In this document: positions 36,429 through 44,845 of the stretch, in pieces
Numbering within the stretch: position 1 is the stretch's first letter
Layout of the letters: the number at the start of each line of letters is the position of its first letter
Source of the DNA: Bacteroides sp.
Lineage (GTDB): Bacteria > Bacteroidota > Bacteroidia > Bacteroidales > Bacteroidaceae
NCBI RefSeq assembly: GCF_030151085.1
Contig: NZ_JASLER010000078.1
Location: 69,367 to 133,366 of the forward strand
Reading direction: 5' to 3'
Length of the DNA stretch: 64,000 nt
Translations under genes and position numbers: made by a program
Notes under the pieces: model-generated
What the model saw: the letters and a program-made list of their open reading frames with translations, nothing else
The model's database searches: none
Told to the model about the DNA's origin: nothing

Positions 36429-39400
36429 TTACTTCATCAATTCCACATCAAAGCTTGCCGCATCACGGCAAGTAAATCGAAGCACCGTCTGCTGCTTATC
36501 CACAGAGACCACTTTGCAGTAAGGTGTCTCGGCAACTTTCCACTCTCCTCTCAACGTAAGGGTTACGGGGATCTCACCACTCTCGTTGTCGATCCAAGGG
36601 CGGGAGTAGATACTACGCTCGATGCGTTTTCCATCTTTATCGAAAGCCTCATCACTGGGTCCACGATACAAAGCCAAATCAGGTTGAGAGACTGTAAGCA
36701 GAAGTTTGTCTGCATTCTCGCGTATCATCACGAGGCAGGAAGTATCAGCTTTCTGCAACAAGCCGTCAGTCGGAAGTACCTGCGGAGTTTCAAACAAGAC
36801 GTATGAAGTCAGGTTATCCGTGAGAGAGCGAACGATATGGGCGTTGCGGTCTTGCTGAAGGACCTTATAACTAGGCTTTTGGGCGAAAGCTTTCAGAGAT
36901 ACAGCATCAGTGTGTGGTAATACGGCATATTCGTATGAAGCACCTTTCGGAGCTTTGCCATGTTGCAATACCAATGACACCCAATCACCGGAAGTCGGTT
37001 CGGTACTACGTTCGCCTACGGTTACCTGTGGGAAGTTCTTTTCATACTTCGCATTAAGCATAGAAGTTTTGGAGAGGCAGTAACCTACACCGTTAGGATC
37101 GATATAGGTTTGACCATCACTTTGATAAGTATCCCAATACTGATGCTTTTCGGGAGAAGTGGCAGCCAGTTGGAATACGGTGGTTTCGGTAGGATATTCC
37201 GAATTCGTGTTCTCGATATCAGTGCCCAAGCAAACAATAGTGCCATCGAAAAAGTGATAGGACTTGCGTGCACGGTGTGAACCATTATATTTATCATGTT
37301 CGTGCAGTTTCATACCGAAGTTACCATTCAGACGTGCTTGCGACAGACCGCCGGCAAAAGTTTCATCAGAATATAGCATCTCTTCCATACCGGAGAAAGT
37401 ATCCACATTAAGCACCCGTGCGCGTAGTTGGTCGAAAGGCAAATGGATAGCGGTAGTACCGGGGAAACGGTTCCAGTCGAATCCGGCTTCTTGCCAGCCA
37501 CTGGTAGCTAAAGTAACCATTTCATCGGGTTTTCCAGTAAGTATCTCCATACTGCCGTGGGCAAGATAACGACCGTAGAAGTTGGCTGGTAGATAGTGCT
37601 CGGCTGCCCATAGATAACGGGAATGTCCGCGAACTACAGCTGCCCAGTTGTCACGACGTTGTACAGATACACAGCCATACCCCAATGCAAGATTTCCTTG
37701 AGGATTGCCTTCGGGACGGAAACCTTGTTCTTGCAGCTGTTTCTTTAGCTCCAGTTCTTGTTTGGTCGAAGCTTTCGGCAGATATTCGACTGCATCTTTA
37801 TCTGAAGTTTCGGAATAAGACATTAGACGTAGATAAGCGGCTGCCATCTCCGGATCATATTTCTGCTTGCCATCGGGAGTTCCCGCAATGGCCATCATAG
37901 CGTATTGGATAGGTATCAACTGCCCGCCTCCATTGGGATGGCGACCGGACATGGAAAGAGACCATTGTTTGAAATTGCAATAGAAGCGCATGGCAAGAAG
38001 GACGTTCTTTACTGTTTCGTGGGCAAACTCGGAGAGTTTGAACTCAGTTCCACTCAGAAGATAAATCATGTTGGTAGCTCCATCCAGTCCGCCTACGGCA
38101 TATGCCGGATAGAGATTACAATGATGGAAACAGGCACCATCTGACTTGAAGGAACCCGATAAACCCTTTGTAGGGCGGCAACCATAATCCAACCAGCGAG
38201 AGAAAGAACGCAGGTATTGCAGTTTCTCCGGGGTATCTTCCATAATCAGAATACTAGCTATGCGACCTTGTAACTTCGTATTAAAAGTATCGATGTCGAT
38301 ACCATTGACGGTAGGTTTAGGATATACCTCGTTGGTGATGGCATACCAGTTCAGGGTGCGCTCGGCTTCGTCCAACTTACCCGCATCGCGCAACACGTCT
38401 TTCATCAGGAAATAAGATACAAAAAGACCGCGCATGCTATATCCGTAATGGTGAATATTTCCCCAACAACTGCCGTAAGCTATACCTTGATCCGTAGCAT
38501 TATCGTACATAGCAAGGAATTTCTGTTTCAGTTCTTCTTTCAGAGTGGCATCCTGCGTATTCTTATAGGCAGTAGCAATACGTTTCATCAGGTTGAAATA
38601 GTCGCTGATCTCCACTCCTTGCTTAGTGAACATATCTTTATCCCAATCGGGTATCATGCGCTCGTATGCCTCTGACTGGCGTACAAAATGGATGGGAAGA
38701 CCGGTCACCTTTCCATCCTTATAGGTAATCTTATAAAATTCATACTTCTTTCGAATAGATTCCATTTCTTTAACCGAGAGTTCAGAAGGAGTATAGAGCA
38801 TATCCTGAAAGCGCTTTTCCATGATCCGTATATCCTGCTTTTGTGCTTCGGATATGGGTGTCAAGGCAATATCCGGCTTCCACAACGAATGATCATAGAT
38901 AACCAGCCAGTGGTTGGTAGTACCTTTGTTTACGAAAGGTACTTGCAAGTCAGGAGTCTGCTGGCGTGCATCGACTTTACTGGCCGTAATCAGATGGTCA
39001 ATAAACAGTTTACCTTTTACATCAGGAGCAACGACACGGATTTCATTCATTCCTTCTTCCGGAGTGCCTTGCATATCGCGTTCATAACACACCCAAGCTC
39101 CACGCCAACCGGTAAAGTTTATACCAAAAGGAAATGATGTGCATTTCTTGCCGTTTTTCAGGAACTCAAATTCAATCGTTTTCTCCTGTGCCTGTTCGTT
39201 ATATACCCATACGATGAATGCGGAAAGATAAGTATCCTTTCCGGTAGGATCTTTCGGTTCGAACTTCAGGTCTTTCTTTATGGAGAGAACGGATTTCGGT
39301 TTGAAAGTCCAACTCAAGCAATGTTCACCGTCTCTATAATGTTCATTGCTGACTGCCAGTTGCGAACCGGTTGCCGTGATAAATGCCGGCACCTTGCTTT

Positions 39401-39512
39401 CTTCGAAGGAGAGTAAGCGCTCGTTCTTTACGATTTGCGCTTTTCCACTTGTTGGTAATAACATCCAAAGGAGTACTGCCACTCCTATTTTCCATTTACT
39501 GAATTGCATCAT
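36429..39512 (-). CDS. Chondroitinase ABC-type polysaccharide lyase (PL8)
   Basis: A 1027-residue secreted lyase of chondroitin sulfate ABC lyase size. The signal peptide (about 1-25) is followed by an N-terminal jelly-roll CBM-like domain (about 28-180) and an (alpha/alpha) toroid. The toroid holds DGACFHHCNLYPAY, with His464 and Tyr471 at the seven-residue spacing of Proteus chondroitinase ABC (His501/Tyr508), and SGRHPNGGG with Arg524. Large beta-sandwich domains follow. The enzyme should cleave chondroitin/dermatan-type chains by beta-elimination in the periplasm or at the surface. It lies between a DUF6250-like gene and a sulfatase with gaps of 10-11 bp, so the three form one operon. Confidence 0.93.
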   Translation of the reverse strand: MMQFSKWKIGVAVLLWMLLPTSGKAQIVKNERLLSFEESKVPAFITATGSQLAVSNEHYRDGEHCLSWTFKPKSVLSIKKDLKFEPKDPTGKDTYLSAFIVWVYNEQAQEKTIEFEFLKNGKKCTSFPFGINFTGWRGAWVCYERDMQGTPEEGMNEIRVVAPDVKGKLFIDHLITASKVDARQQTPDLQVPFVNKGTTNHWLVIYDHSLWKPDIALTPISEAQKQDIRIMEKRFQDMLYTPSELSVKEMESIRKKYEFYKITYKDGKVTGLPIHFVRQSEAYERMIPDWDKDMFTKQGVEISDYFNLMKRIATAYKNTQDATLKEELKQKFLAMYDNATDQGIAYGSCWGNIHHYGYSMRGLFVSYFLMKDVLRDAGKLDEAERTLNWYAITNEVYPKPTVNGIDIDTFNTKLQGRIASILIMEDTPEKLQYLRSFSRWLDYGCRPTKGLSGSFKSDGACFHHCNLYPAYAVGGLDGATNMIYLLSGTEFKLSEFAHETVKNVLLAMRFYCNFKQWSLSMSGRHPNGGGQLIPIQYAMMAIAGTPDGKQKYDPEMAAAYLRLMSYSETSDKDAVEYLPKASTKQELELKKQLQEQGFRPEGNPQGNLALGYGCVSVQRRDNWAAVVRGHSRYLWAAEHYLPANFYGRYLAHGSMEILTGKPDEMVTLATSGWQEAGFDWNRFPGTTAIHLPFDQLRARVLNVDTFSGMEEMLYSDETFAGGLSQARLNGNFGMKLHEHDKYNGSHRARKSYHFFDGTIVCLGTDIENTNSEYPTETTVFQLAATSPEKHQYWDTYQSDGQTYIDPNGVGYCLSKTSMLNAKYEKNFPQVTVGERSTEPTSGDWVSLVLQHGKAPKGASYEYAVLPHTDAVSLKAFAQKPSYKVLQQDRNAHIVRSLTDNLTSYVLFETPQVLPTDGLLQKADTSCLVMIRENADKLLLTVSQPDLALYRGPSDEAFDKDGKRIERSIYSRPWIDNESGEIPVTLTLRGEWKVAETPYCKVVSVDKQQTVLRFTCRDAASFDVELMK

Positions 39513-39522
39513 CTCTTCTTAT

Positions 39523-40206
39523 TTAAGGTTCTATATTATTTACTTGAAAATCGGTAAAGAGCACATGGTTCTGCCATAGACGAAGGGCGAAGTATCCATC
39601 GCCTTTACCGTTTTCTACCGATTGACGGAAAAGTTCTTCACCATCCATGCAGTAAGTAGTTACCCCATTTACCATACGGATTTTTATTTCATACCAGTGG
39701 TTGGGTTTCAACAGATGGGCAGCATCCTCGTATTCTTTCAAAATAGGTTTAATCTTTGCATCGTCCACACCGTAATACTCTCCATGATATTCACGGAAGC
39801 GGGTGGTCTTGTTTTCGTTGCCGCCATAGCCAACGTAGTATAAATTCAGTGTATTGTAATTCTTAAAGTCGCCGTTGCGCCATTTGCTGCGGGCAAAGAA
39901 GTCATTGGGATATTGAGGATCAGCGGCACCCCAAAAGCAGTTCAAATCACTGAGACGGTCGCACTTTCCGTCCTCTACAACCACCTTTACACGGTAGGTG
40001 ATTTCGTAATTGCCGGTCAAGCGTTCTTTATACCAGAGGGACAGTCCATCAGGAGAAACAATGTCCATCGTATCGCCCATGCAGGTGATTTGTACCTCGC
40101 CGGAGGAATCTTCCGACACCCAATCCGAGAGTTTGCAGGATGCATCCGAATCCGGCAGTAAGAAAATTTGTGTAAGAAGTCCTATCAACAGAATTTGTAG
40201 TCGCAT
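39523..40206 (-). CDS. DUF6250-like secreted protein with lectin-type fold
   Basis: A 227-residue secreted protein (signal peptide about 1-22). It shows the pattern of DUF6250-type, concanavalin-like sandwich proteins: LSDLNCFWGAADP, FFARSKWRNGDF, LYYVGYGGNENKTTRFREY, HWYEIKIRMVNG and the closing FTDFQVNNI. No enzyme activity is established for this family to my knowledge. Its position as first gene of the chondroitinase-sulfatase operon suggests a role in binding or processing the same glycan. The promoter is at 40231-40238. Confidence 0.75.
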   Translation of the reverse strand: MRLQILLIGLLTQIFLLPDSDASCKLSDWVSEDSSGEVQITCMGDTMDIVSPDGLSLWYKERLTGNYEITYRVKVVVEDGKCDRLSDLNCFWGAADPQYPNDFFARSKWRNGDFKNYNTLNLYYVGYGGNENKTTRFREYHGEYYGVDDAKIKPILKEYEDAAHLLKPNHWYEIKIRMVNGVTTYCMDGEELFRQSVENGKGDGYFALRLWQNHVLFTDFQVNNIEP

Positions 40207-40230
40207 ATTTCAAGGTATTAGTAATTCCAA

Positions 40231-40238
40231 CAAAATTA
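40231..40238 (-). promoter_or_regulatory. -7 element (TAATTTTG) for the DUF6250-PL8-sulfatase operon
   Basis: Perfect minus-strand TAnnTTTG match 25 bases before the start codon at 40206. The rest of the 318-base gene-free gap (40207-40524) contains the 22-bp array at 40356-40446 and nothing else I can identify. Confidence 0.6.
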
Positions 40239-40355
40239 GCACACTACAAAGAAACCCCTCTTTTGGAAAAAGGAGGAACATAAATCGTACAGAAGAAGAG
40301 CAAAATAGTGTAAATGCGTTACATCCTAAACAGCTATACTCATCTTCGTTTTTTC

Positions 40356-40446
40356 CGGCACCGGGGAAGGGGTTGTTCCTCGGTGTCGAGCAAGGGGTTT
40401 CCCGGTGTCGAACCCCTCCTTACTCGGTGTCGGAGAAACACCCTAT
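40356..40446. repeat. Tandem array of three 22-bp units plus a decayed unit (array 3)
   Basis: Units start at 40381, 40403 and 40425, each beginning CGGTGTCG; flanking bases extend dyads such as CTCGGTGTCGAG. Just upstream TTCCGGCACCGGGGAA (from 40353) contains the inverted form CACCG and looks like a fourth, diverged unit at a slightly different spacing. The array is GC-rich, unlike the AT-rich array 1. It lies downstream of the DUF4348 gene and upstream of the promoter of the DUF6250-PL8-sulfatase operon (both minus strand). Confidence 0.75.
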
Positions 40447-40524
40447 TCAGGAGGTACTCTGACGGGGGATACCCATCAGAAAGAGAACTTGATTAAATTT
40501 AAACAAGAATAAAGCCTCACCCCA

Positions 40525-41040
40525 TTATGGGTATTGCTCTTGAAAAGTTTTGTTTTCTTCCTGCACCATCTGAATGGTTTCTTTCAGTTCGCTGATGGGC
40601 AAATCGAAGTTATACCAATCGTTGTAACAATCAGTGACAAACCATTTGTCCCCGATCAAGTCAAAAACAACACGAAGTAGCGGTTCGGACTCTTCATAGC
40701 CGGCTTCGAACTCTTTGTGAGTTGGTTCGTTGACACTAAAAAGAGAAATGTAAACTCCTCCCTCATCTTCTGTAGTACGTCCTTCTTTCAAGGTTTCTTC
40801 GTCCAGCAAAGGCCACTTTTCGCGGGTGAACGGGAAATTTTGCTCCGTCTCGCCATCATCTTTCAATAAAGTAATGGGAGTCTTCAACGGAAACTTGATA
40901 CGGGAATACTGGAATGAAGCACTGGTAGTAAATTTATGGAGGAATGAATTAAAATCCTCCTCGGCAGCCTGACTACTAAAAGTAGTGAGCATCAGCGCCG
41001 TAAACAGACAAAAGACTAAGTGAATTGCCTTCATATACAT
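40525..41040 (-). CDS. DUF4348-family protein
   Basis: A 171-residue exported protein (signal peptide about 1-24) resembling the DUF4348 family of Bacteroides: FNSFLHKFTTSASFQYSRIKFP, a central TREKWPLL block and a C-terminal WFVTDCYNDWYNF strand. The fold looks like a small NTF2- or cystatin-type secreted domain, but the function is unknown. Promoter elements at 41059-41088 fit the consensus well. It is not obviously linked to glycan use. Confidence 0.75.
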   Translation of the reverse strand: MYMKAIHLVFCLFTALMLTTFSSQAAEEDFNSFLHKFTTSASFQYSRIKFPLKTPITLLKDDGETEQNFPFTREKWPLLDEETLKEGRTTEDEGGVYISLFSVNEPTHKEFEAGYEESEPLLRVVFDLIGDKWFVTDCYNDWYNFDLPISELKETIQMVQEENKTFQEQYP

Positions 41041-41058
41041 GCATTATTTTACAGCGCG

Positions 41059-41088
41059 CAAAGATACGATATCTTCCTAATATACAAA
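41059..41088 (-). promoter_or_regulatory. Complete -33/-7 promoter for the DUF4348 gene
   Basis: On the minus strand TTTG (41085-41088) and TATCTTTG (41059-41066) are separated by 18 bp, close to the Bacteroidetes consensus TTTG-N19-21-TAnnTTTG. It is the best-formed promoter in the window. Confidence 0.75.
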
Positions 41089-41092
41089 ACAT

Positions 41093-42388
41093 TTAGCGGA
41101 AATTATGAGGAGTTTTCAAGTACTCATATCCAAAACGACAACGGAGGCAATCTTTCTTGTCACAGTACTCCTTTTGGAGTTGCAATAAGGCCTGGGAATC
41201 GGCAGCTGTAAATACCGGTAATCCTGCACCACTCCACAAACGGGTCACATGATTATTCTCTGCTTTAAGAGCCTCCAAAAAACGGGTGGCACGCTCACAC
41301 AACGCTTCATCGGCTTTGTGTAATCCGTATGCATAGAGAAAGGGAATAACTGTATTGATAATGATCAGATTCTGTGCGCTCTCTCCTACCCGCTTCTCTT
41401 GGTGAGAAGAAGCTTTTTTGAAATTGAAATGCTCTTCCCAATAGGCGGAAGTCCGGGCAGTAAGTATTTTCTTCACGGCATCCAAAGTATCCGCTTCCAT
41501 GATGCGGGAGAAAAATGACTGTTTTTTATGATATAAATAAGCAAGTTGTGCTAAACGTACATGAGGAAAATTACCGGGACGAAGCCGCAGGAAACGCCAT
41601 TGTTCGGTAGTCATAGGTGCACCCAGTTCAAACTTATGTTGCAAGTAACGGAATTCTTTCTGAAGTTTCAGATAATAAGCATCTGCTTCCGGAAGTTCTT
41701 CTTCCAGCAATCCGGCTTGTCCCAAGAAGAAAGCTTCAATCTGAAAAAGATTATCCCGATGTTTGTCTATCGCACGAAATGGAAGATGATTAGCCCAAGC
41801 TTCAAAAGCATCTCCATTCAGTCCGAAGCCAAAGTTACGGGCAAGGGTAATGAAAAAGACATCTTCCCAATGATTTTTACAATGCTCCAATCTCTTAGAT
41901 ATAACACGTGCTTTCTGCTCAAAACGCTCTACCTGCAAAGCAGATAACCAAGAGTGTACAGTGAGTTTCGGCAATGAACCGAGAATGGAATAACAAGGAG
42001 GATAAATCTCCGTTTGACGCAATTCCTCATAACGCAAACGAACAGATTCGGGACAAGAAAGAATAACTTGAGGAACCAACTCACCATTCGTGCGATAAAC
42101 ATCGCAGTTTGATTCACTTACCACATGCAGAATAACAGAGTCGTATGCTCTATCTCGATCATGTCCATGACGTAGCCAGTCTGATGCCTGAGTATGTATT
42201 TCTACGTTTCCTACCCAGAGTGTACCGTCTATTTTTAGTTTGGCATTAAAGAAATCGGGGCCTGCATTCTTATTTGGCAAACCGGGATCTATCACTTCGA
42301 CCGACTGCCCGGAGGTAGTTCGGAGCATCTTTAAAGGGAGTATTTTATGCTTCCAAACATAATGCAGTAATTCTTCCATTGTTAACAA
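41093..42388 (-). CDS. DUF2851-family protein
   Basis: A 431-residue protein matching DUF2851, which is widespread in Bacteroidetes. Typical blocks are the N-terminal EELLHYVWKHKILP, NAGPDFFNAKLKIDGTLWVGNVEIH, the YPPCYSI segment, the NFGFGLNGDAFEAWA helix, FLRLRPGNFPHVRLAQLA, and a C-terminal Cys-containing LQLQKEYCDKKDCLRCRFG tail that may bind metal. The N-terminal part resembles nuclease-fold cores (WVGNVEIH), but no function is proven. It has its own promoter at 42406-42413, divergent from dapB. Confidence 0.85.
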   Translation of the reverse strand: MLTMEELLHYVWKHKILPLKMLRTTSGQSVEVIDPGLPNKNAGPDFFNAKLKIDGTLWVGNVEIHTQASDWLRHGHDRDRAYDSVILHVVSESNCDVYRTNGELVPQVILSCPESVRLRYEELRQTEIYPPCYSILGSLPKLTVHSWLSALQVERFEQKARVISKRLEHCKNHWEDVFFITLARNFGFGLNGDAFEAWANHLPFRAIDKHRDNLFQIEAFFLGQAGLLEEELPEADAYYLKLQKEFRYLQHKFELGAPMTTEQWRFLRLRPGNFPHVRLAQLAYLYHKKQSFFSRIMEADTLDAVKKILTARTSAYWEEHFNFKKASSHQEKRVGESAQNLIIINTVIPFLYAYGLHKADEALCERATRFLEALKAENNHVTRLWSGAGLPVFTAADSQALLQLQKEYCDKKDCLRCRFGYEYLKTPHNFR

Positions 42389-42405
42389 GAAGTTAATGTT
42401 GTGCG

Positions 42406-42413
42406 CAAATGTA
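42406..42413 (-). promoter_or_regulatory. -7 element (TACATTTG) for the DUF2851 gene
   Basis: Perfect minus-strand TAnnTTTG match 18 bases before the start codon, 10 bp from the oppositely oriented dapB -7 element, so the two promoters overlap. Confidence 0.6.
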
Positions 42414-42423
42414 AGAAAAAGAT

Positions 42424-42431
42424 TACCTTTG
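42424..42431 (+). promoter_or_regulatory. -7 element (TACCTTTG) for dapB
   Basis: Perfect TAnnTTTG match with a TTG at 42399-42401, 22 bp upstream, as a possible -33. The leader to ATG 42477 is about 40 bases. Confidence 0.65.
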
Positions 42432-42476
42432 CGACCTATAGTTTGTTGATAAACTGAATAAAAACATATAGAACCA

Positions 42477-43250
42477 ATGAAAATCGCATTAATCGGTTAC
42501 GGAAAAATGGGCAAACAAATCGAGCAGATAGCCCTTAGCCGCGGACACGAAATCGTCAGCATCATCGACGTCAACAATCAGGAAGACTTCGAATCGGCAG
42601 CTTTCAAAAGTGCCGACGTTGCCATAGAGTTCACTAATCCCATGGTAGCATACAACAACTACATGAAAGCTTTCAATGCCGGAGTGAAACTCGTTTCAGG
42701 CAGTACGGGCTGGATGGCGGAACACGGTGAAGAAGTGAAAAGACTTTGTACCGAAGGTGGCAAAACATTGTTTTGGGCTTCTAACTTCAGCCTTGGAGTA
42801 AGCATTTTCTCGGCTGTAAATAAATACCTCGCAAAGATAATGAACCAATTTCCCGCATACGATGTAACCATGAGCGAAACGCACCACATCCACAAACTGG
42901 ATGCTCCGAGCGGTACAGCTATCACACTTGCCGAAGATATTCTGGAGAACCTCGACCGTAAAGACAAATGGGTGGAAGGGACTTTTCAAGCACCGGACAG
43001 ATCGCTTTCGGGTTCCAATCAATGTGCGGCAAACGAACTGCCTATCGACTCCATCCGTGAAGGTGAAGTTCCGGGCATTCATAGCATCCGCTACGATTCC
43101 GAAGCCGACAGTATTACGATCACCCATGATGCCAAGAACCGTAGTGGTTTTGCTCTAGGTGCTGTTCTTGCTGCAGAATATACAGCCGCACATGAGGGAT
43201 ATTTAGGAATGCAGGACTTGTTTCCCTTTTTAACCCCTCGGACCCCCTAA
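42477..43250 (+). CDS. dapB: 4-hydroxy-tetrahydrodipicolinate reductase
   Basis: A 257-residue cytoplasmic enzyme of lysine/diaminopimelate synthesis, reducing 4-hydroxy-tetrahydrodipicolinate with NAD(P)H. It shows the N-terminal nucleotide-binding GYGKMGKQ, the substrate-binding ETHHIHKLDAPSGT with catalytic His and Lys, and the C-terminal HDAKNRSGFALGA. The last residues (after LGMQDLFPF, LTPRTP) are encoded by the left arm of a large inverted repeat, so the natural C-terminus has apparently been rewritten by that element. It heads the dapB-lepB-lepB-like cluster. Confidence 0.95.
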   Translation: MKIALIGYGKMGKQIEQIALSRGHEIVSIIDVNNQEDFESAAFKSADVAIEFTNPMVAYNNYMKAFNAGVKLVSGSTGWMAEHGEEVKRLCTEGGKTLFWASNFSLGVSIFSAVNKYLAKIMNQFPAYDVTMSETHHIHKLDAPSGTAITLAEDILENLDRKDKWVEGTFQAPDRSLSGSNQCAANELPIDSIREGEVPGIHSIRYDSEADSITITHDAKNRSGFALGAVLAAEYTAAHEGYLGMQDLFPFLTPRTP

Positions 43251-43338
43251 AGGGGGAGGGGAATACTATGCCTTATATAAACTAAAAAATAAGATCTTTA
43301 ACTATCCCCCTCCCCCTTTAGGGGGTCCGGGGGGTTAA
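43230..43338. repeat. Long inverted repeat reaching into the dapB 3' end
   Basis: Left arm 43230-43261 and right arm 43307-43338 are 32 bp each and complementary at 31 of 32 positions. They are built from GGACCCCCTAAAGGGGG-type sequence and separated by 45 AT-rich bases. The arms begin and end with TTAA. It looks like a small non-autonomous mobile element or a very strong hairpin between dapB and lepB. No transposase is present. Confidence 0.85.
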
Positions 43339-43351
43339 CAATGTACATTAT

Positions 43352-44845
43352 ATGAGAAAAGCAACACGTGCCCAATGGATTAAGTTTGTAATTGTCTCCT
43401 TACTCTATCTCGCATTCCTTTTTTGGGTAAAAAGTTGGTGGGGATTGATTGTGCTTCCTTTCATCTTCGACATTTATATCAGTAAGAAAATACCTTGGGG
43501 CTTCTGGAAAAAATCTAAGAACCCTGCCGTCCGTGGTGTCATGAGTTGGGTAGACGCCATTGTTTTTGCTTTGGTGGCTGTTTACTTCGTGAACATCTAC
43601 ATATTCCAGAATTACCAGATACCCTCTTCTTCTTTGGAGAAATCTTTGCTGGTAGGCGATTTCCTCTATGTAAGCAAAATGAGTTATGGCCCGCGAGTAC
43701 CGAATACACCGCTTTCCATGCCGTTGGCACAACATACGTTACCTATTCTGAATTCCAAATCGTACATTGAATGGCCTCAATGGGAGTACAAACGTGTACC
43801 GGGCTTCGGAAAAGTGAAGTTAAACGATATCGTTGTGTTCAACTTCCCTGCGGGTGATACAGTAGCTACCAACTATCAGCAGACTGACTTCTACAGTCTT
43901 GCATACGAAGCCGGCCAACGTGTTTATCCGAATAAAGTGAGCATGGATAGCCTGACGCGTGAACAACAACGTACTGTTTACGACCTGTATTACAATGCCG
44001 GGCGCAACATGCTCCTCACCAACCCACAGATGTACGGTGAGATTGTAGTACGTCCCGTAGACCGTCGGGAGAATTATGTGAAACGTTGTGTAGGTTTGCC
44101 GGGTGATACATTGCAAATCAAAGGGGGACAAGTTTATATTGATGGCAAAGCCATTGAGAACCCCCAAGAGATGCAGTTCAACTACTTCGTACAAACTACC
44201 GGACCATATATACCGGAAGAGATGTTCCGCGAACTAGGCATCAGCAATGAAGATCAGACTTTGATGACCAGTGACCTGAATTGGGAAGAAGGATTAATGG
44301 AAATGGGATTGGATCGTCGCGATGCCCAAGGCAAACTAACTCCTGTTTACCATCTGCCTCTCACTAAAAAGATGTATGAAACGCTTTCAGGAAACAAGAA
44401 ACTTATCAGCCGTATCGTAGTAGAGCCGGGAGAATTTTCCGGTCCTCTTTATCCGCTGAACCTTTATACCAAATGGGACCGCAACAACTACGGACCTATC
44501 TGGATTCCTGCCAAGGGAGCCACTATCCAGTTAACTCCTGATAATCTGCCTATCTACGAACGCTGCATCGTAGCATACGAAGGCAACAAGCTTGAACGGA
44601 AGCCCGACGGCATTTATATCAATGGCAAGAAGACCGATTCTTATACCTTCAAAATGGACTATTACTGGATGATGGGAGACAATCGCGATAAGTCCGCCGA
44701 CTCTCGTTACTGGGGCTTCGTACCCGAAGACCATGTAGTAGGTAAACCTATCGTTGTTTGGTTATCACTAGACAAAGACCGTGGCTGGTTTGATGGTAAG
44801 ATTCGTTGGAACCGAATCTTTAAGTGGGTAGATAATATAAAATGA
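43352..44845 (+). CDS. lepB: Signal peptidase I
   Basis: A 497-residue membrane protease (S26) that removes signal peptides. Two N-terminal membrane segments (about 11-46 and 65-84) precede the catalytic Ser94 in IPSSSLEKS; the general-base Lys244 lies in YVKRCVGLPGD; and box E reads MGDNRDKSADSRYWG. The enzyme is longer than Escherichia coli LepB because of a large insertion between the Ser and Lys boxes and another before box E, as is usual in Bacteroides. All catalytic positions are intact. It overlaps the next gene by four bases (ATGA). Confidence 0.96.
   Translation: MRKATRAQWIKFVIVSLLYLAFLFWVKSWWGLIVLPFIFDIYISKKIPWGFWKKSKNPAVRGVMSWVDAIVFALVAVYFVNIYIFQNYQIPSSSLEKSLLVGDFLYVSKMSYGPRVPNTPLSMPLAQHTLPILNSKSYIEWPQWEYKRVPGFGKVKLNDIVVFNFPAGDTVATNYQQTDFYSLAYEAGQRVYPNKVSMDSLTREQQRTVYDLYYNAGRNMLLTNPQMYGEIVVRPVDRRENYVKRCVGLPGDTLQIKGGQVYIDGKAIENPQEMQFNYFVQTTGPYIPEEMFRELGISNEDQTLMTSDLNWEEGLMEMGLDRRDAQGKLTPVYHLPLTKKMYETLSGNKKLISRIVVEPGEFSGPLYPLNLYTKWDRNNYGPIWIPAKGATIQLTPDNLPIYERCIVAYEGNKLERKPDGIYINGKKTDSYTFKMDYYWMMGDNRDKSADSRYWGFVPEDHVVGKPIVVWLSLDKDRGWFDGKIRWNRIFKWVDNIK

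Noticed and set aside
43230..43338. Inverted repeat as an insertion sequence
   Set aside because: There is no transposase and the inside is only 45 bases; at most it is a non-autonomous element.
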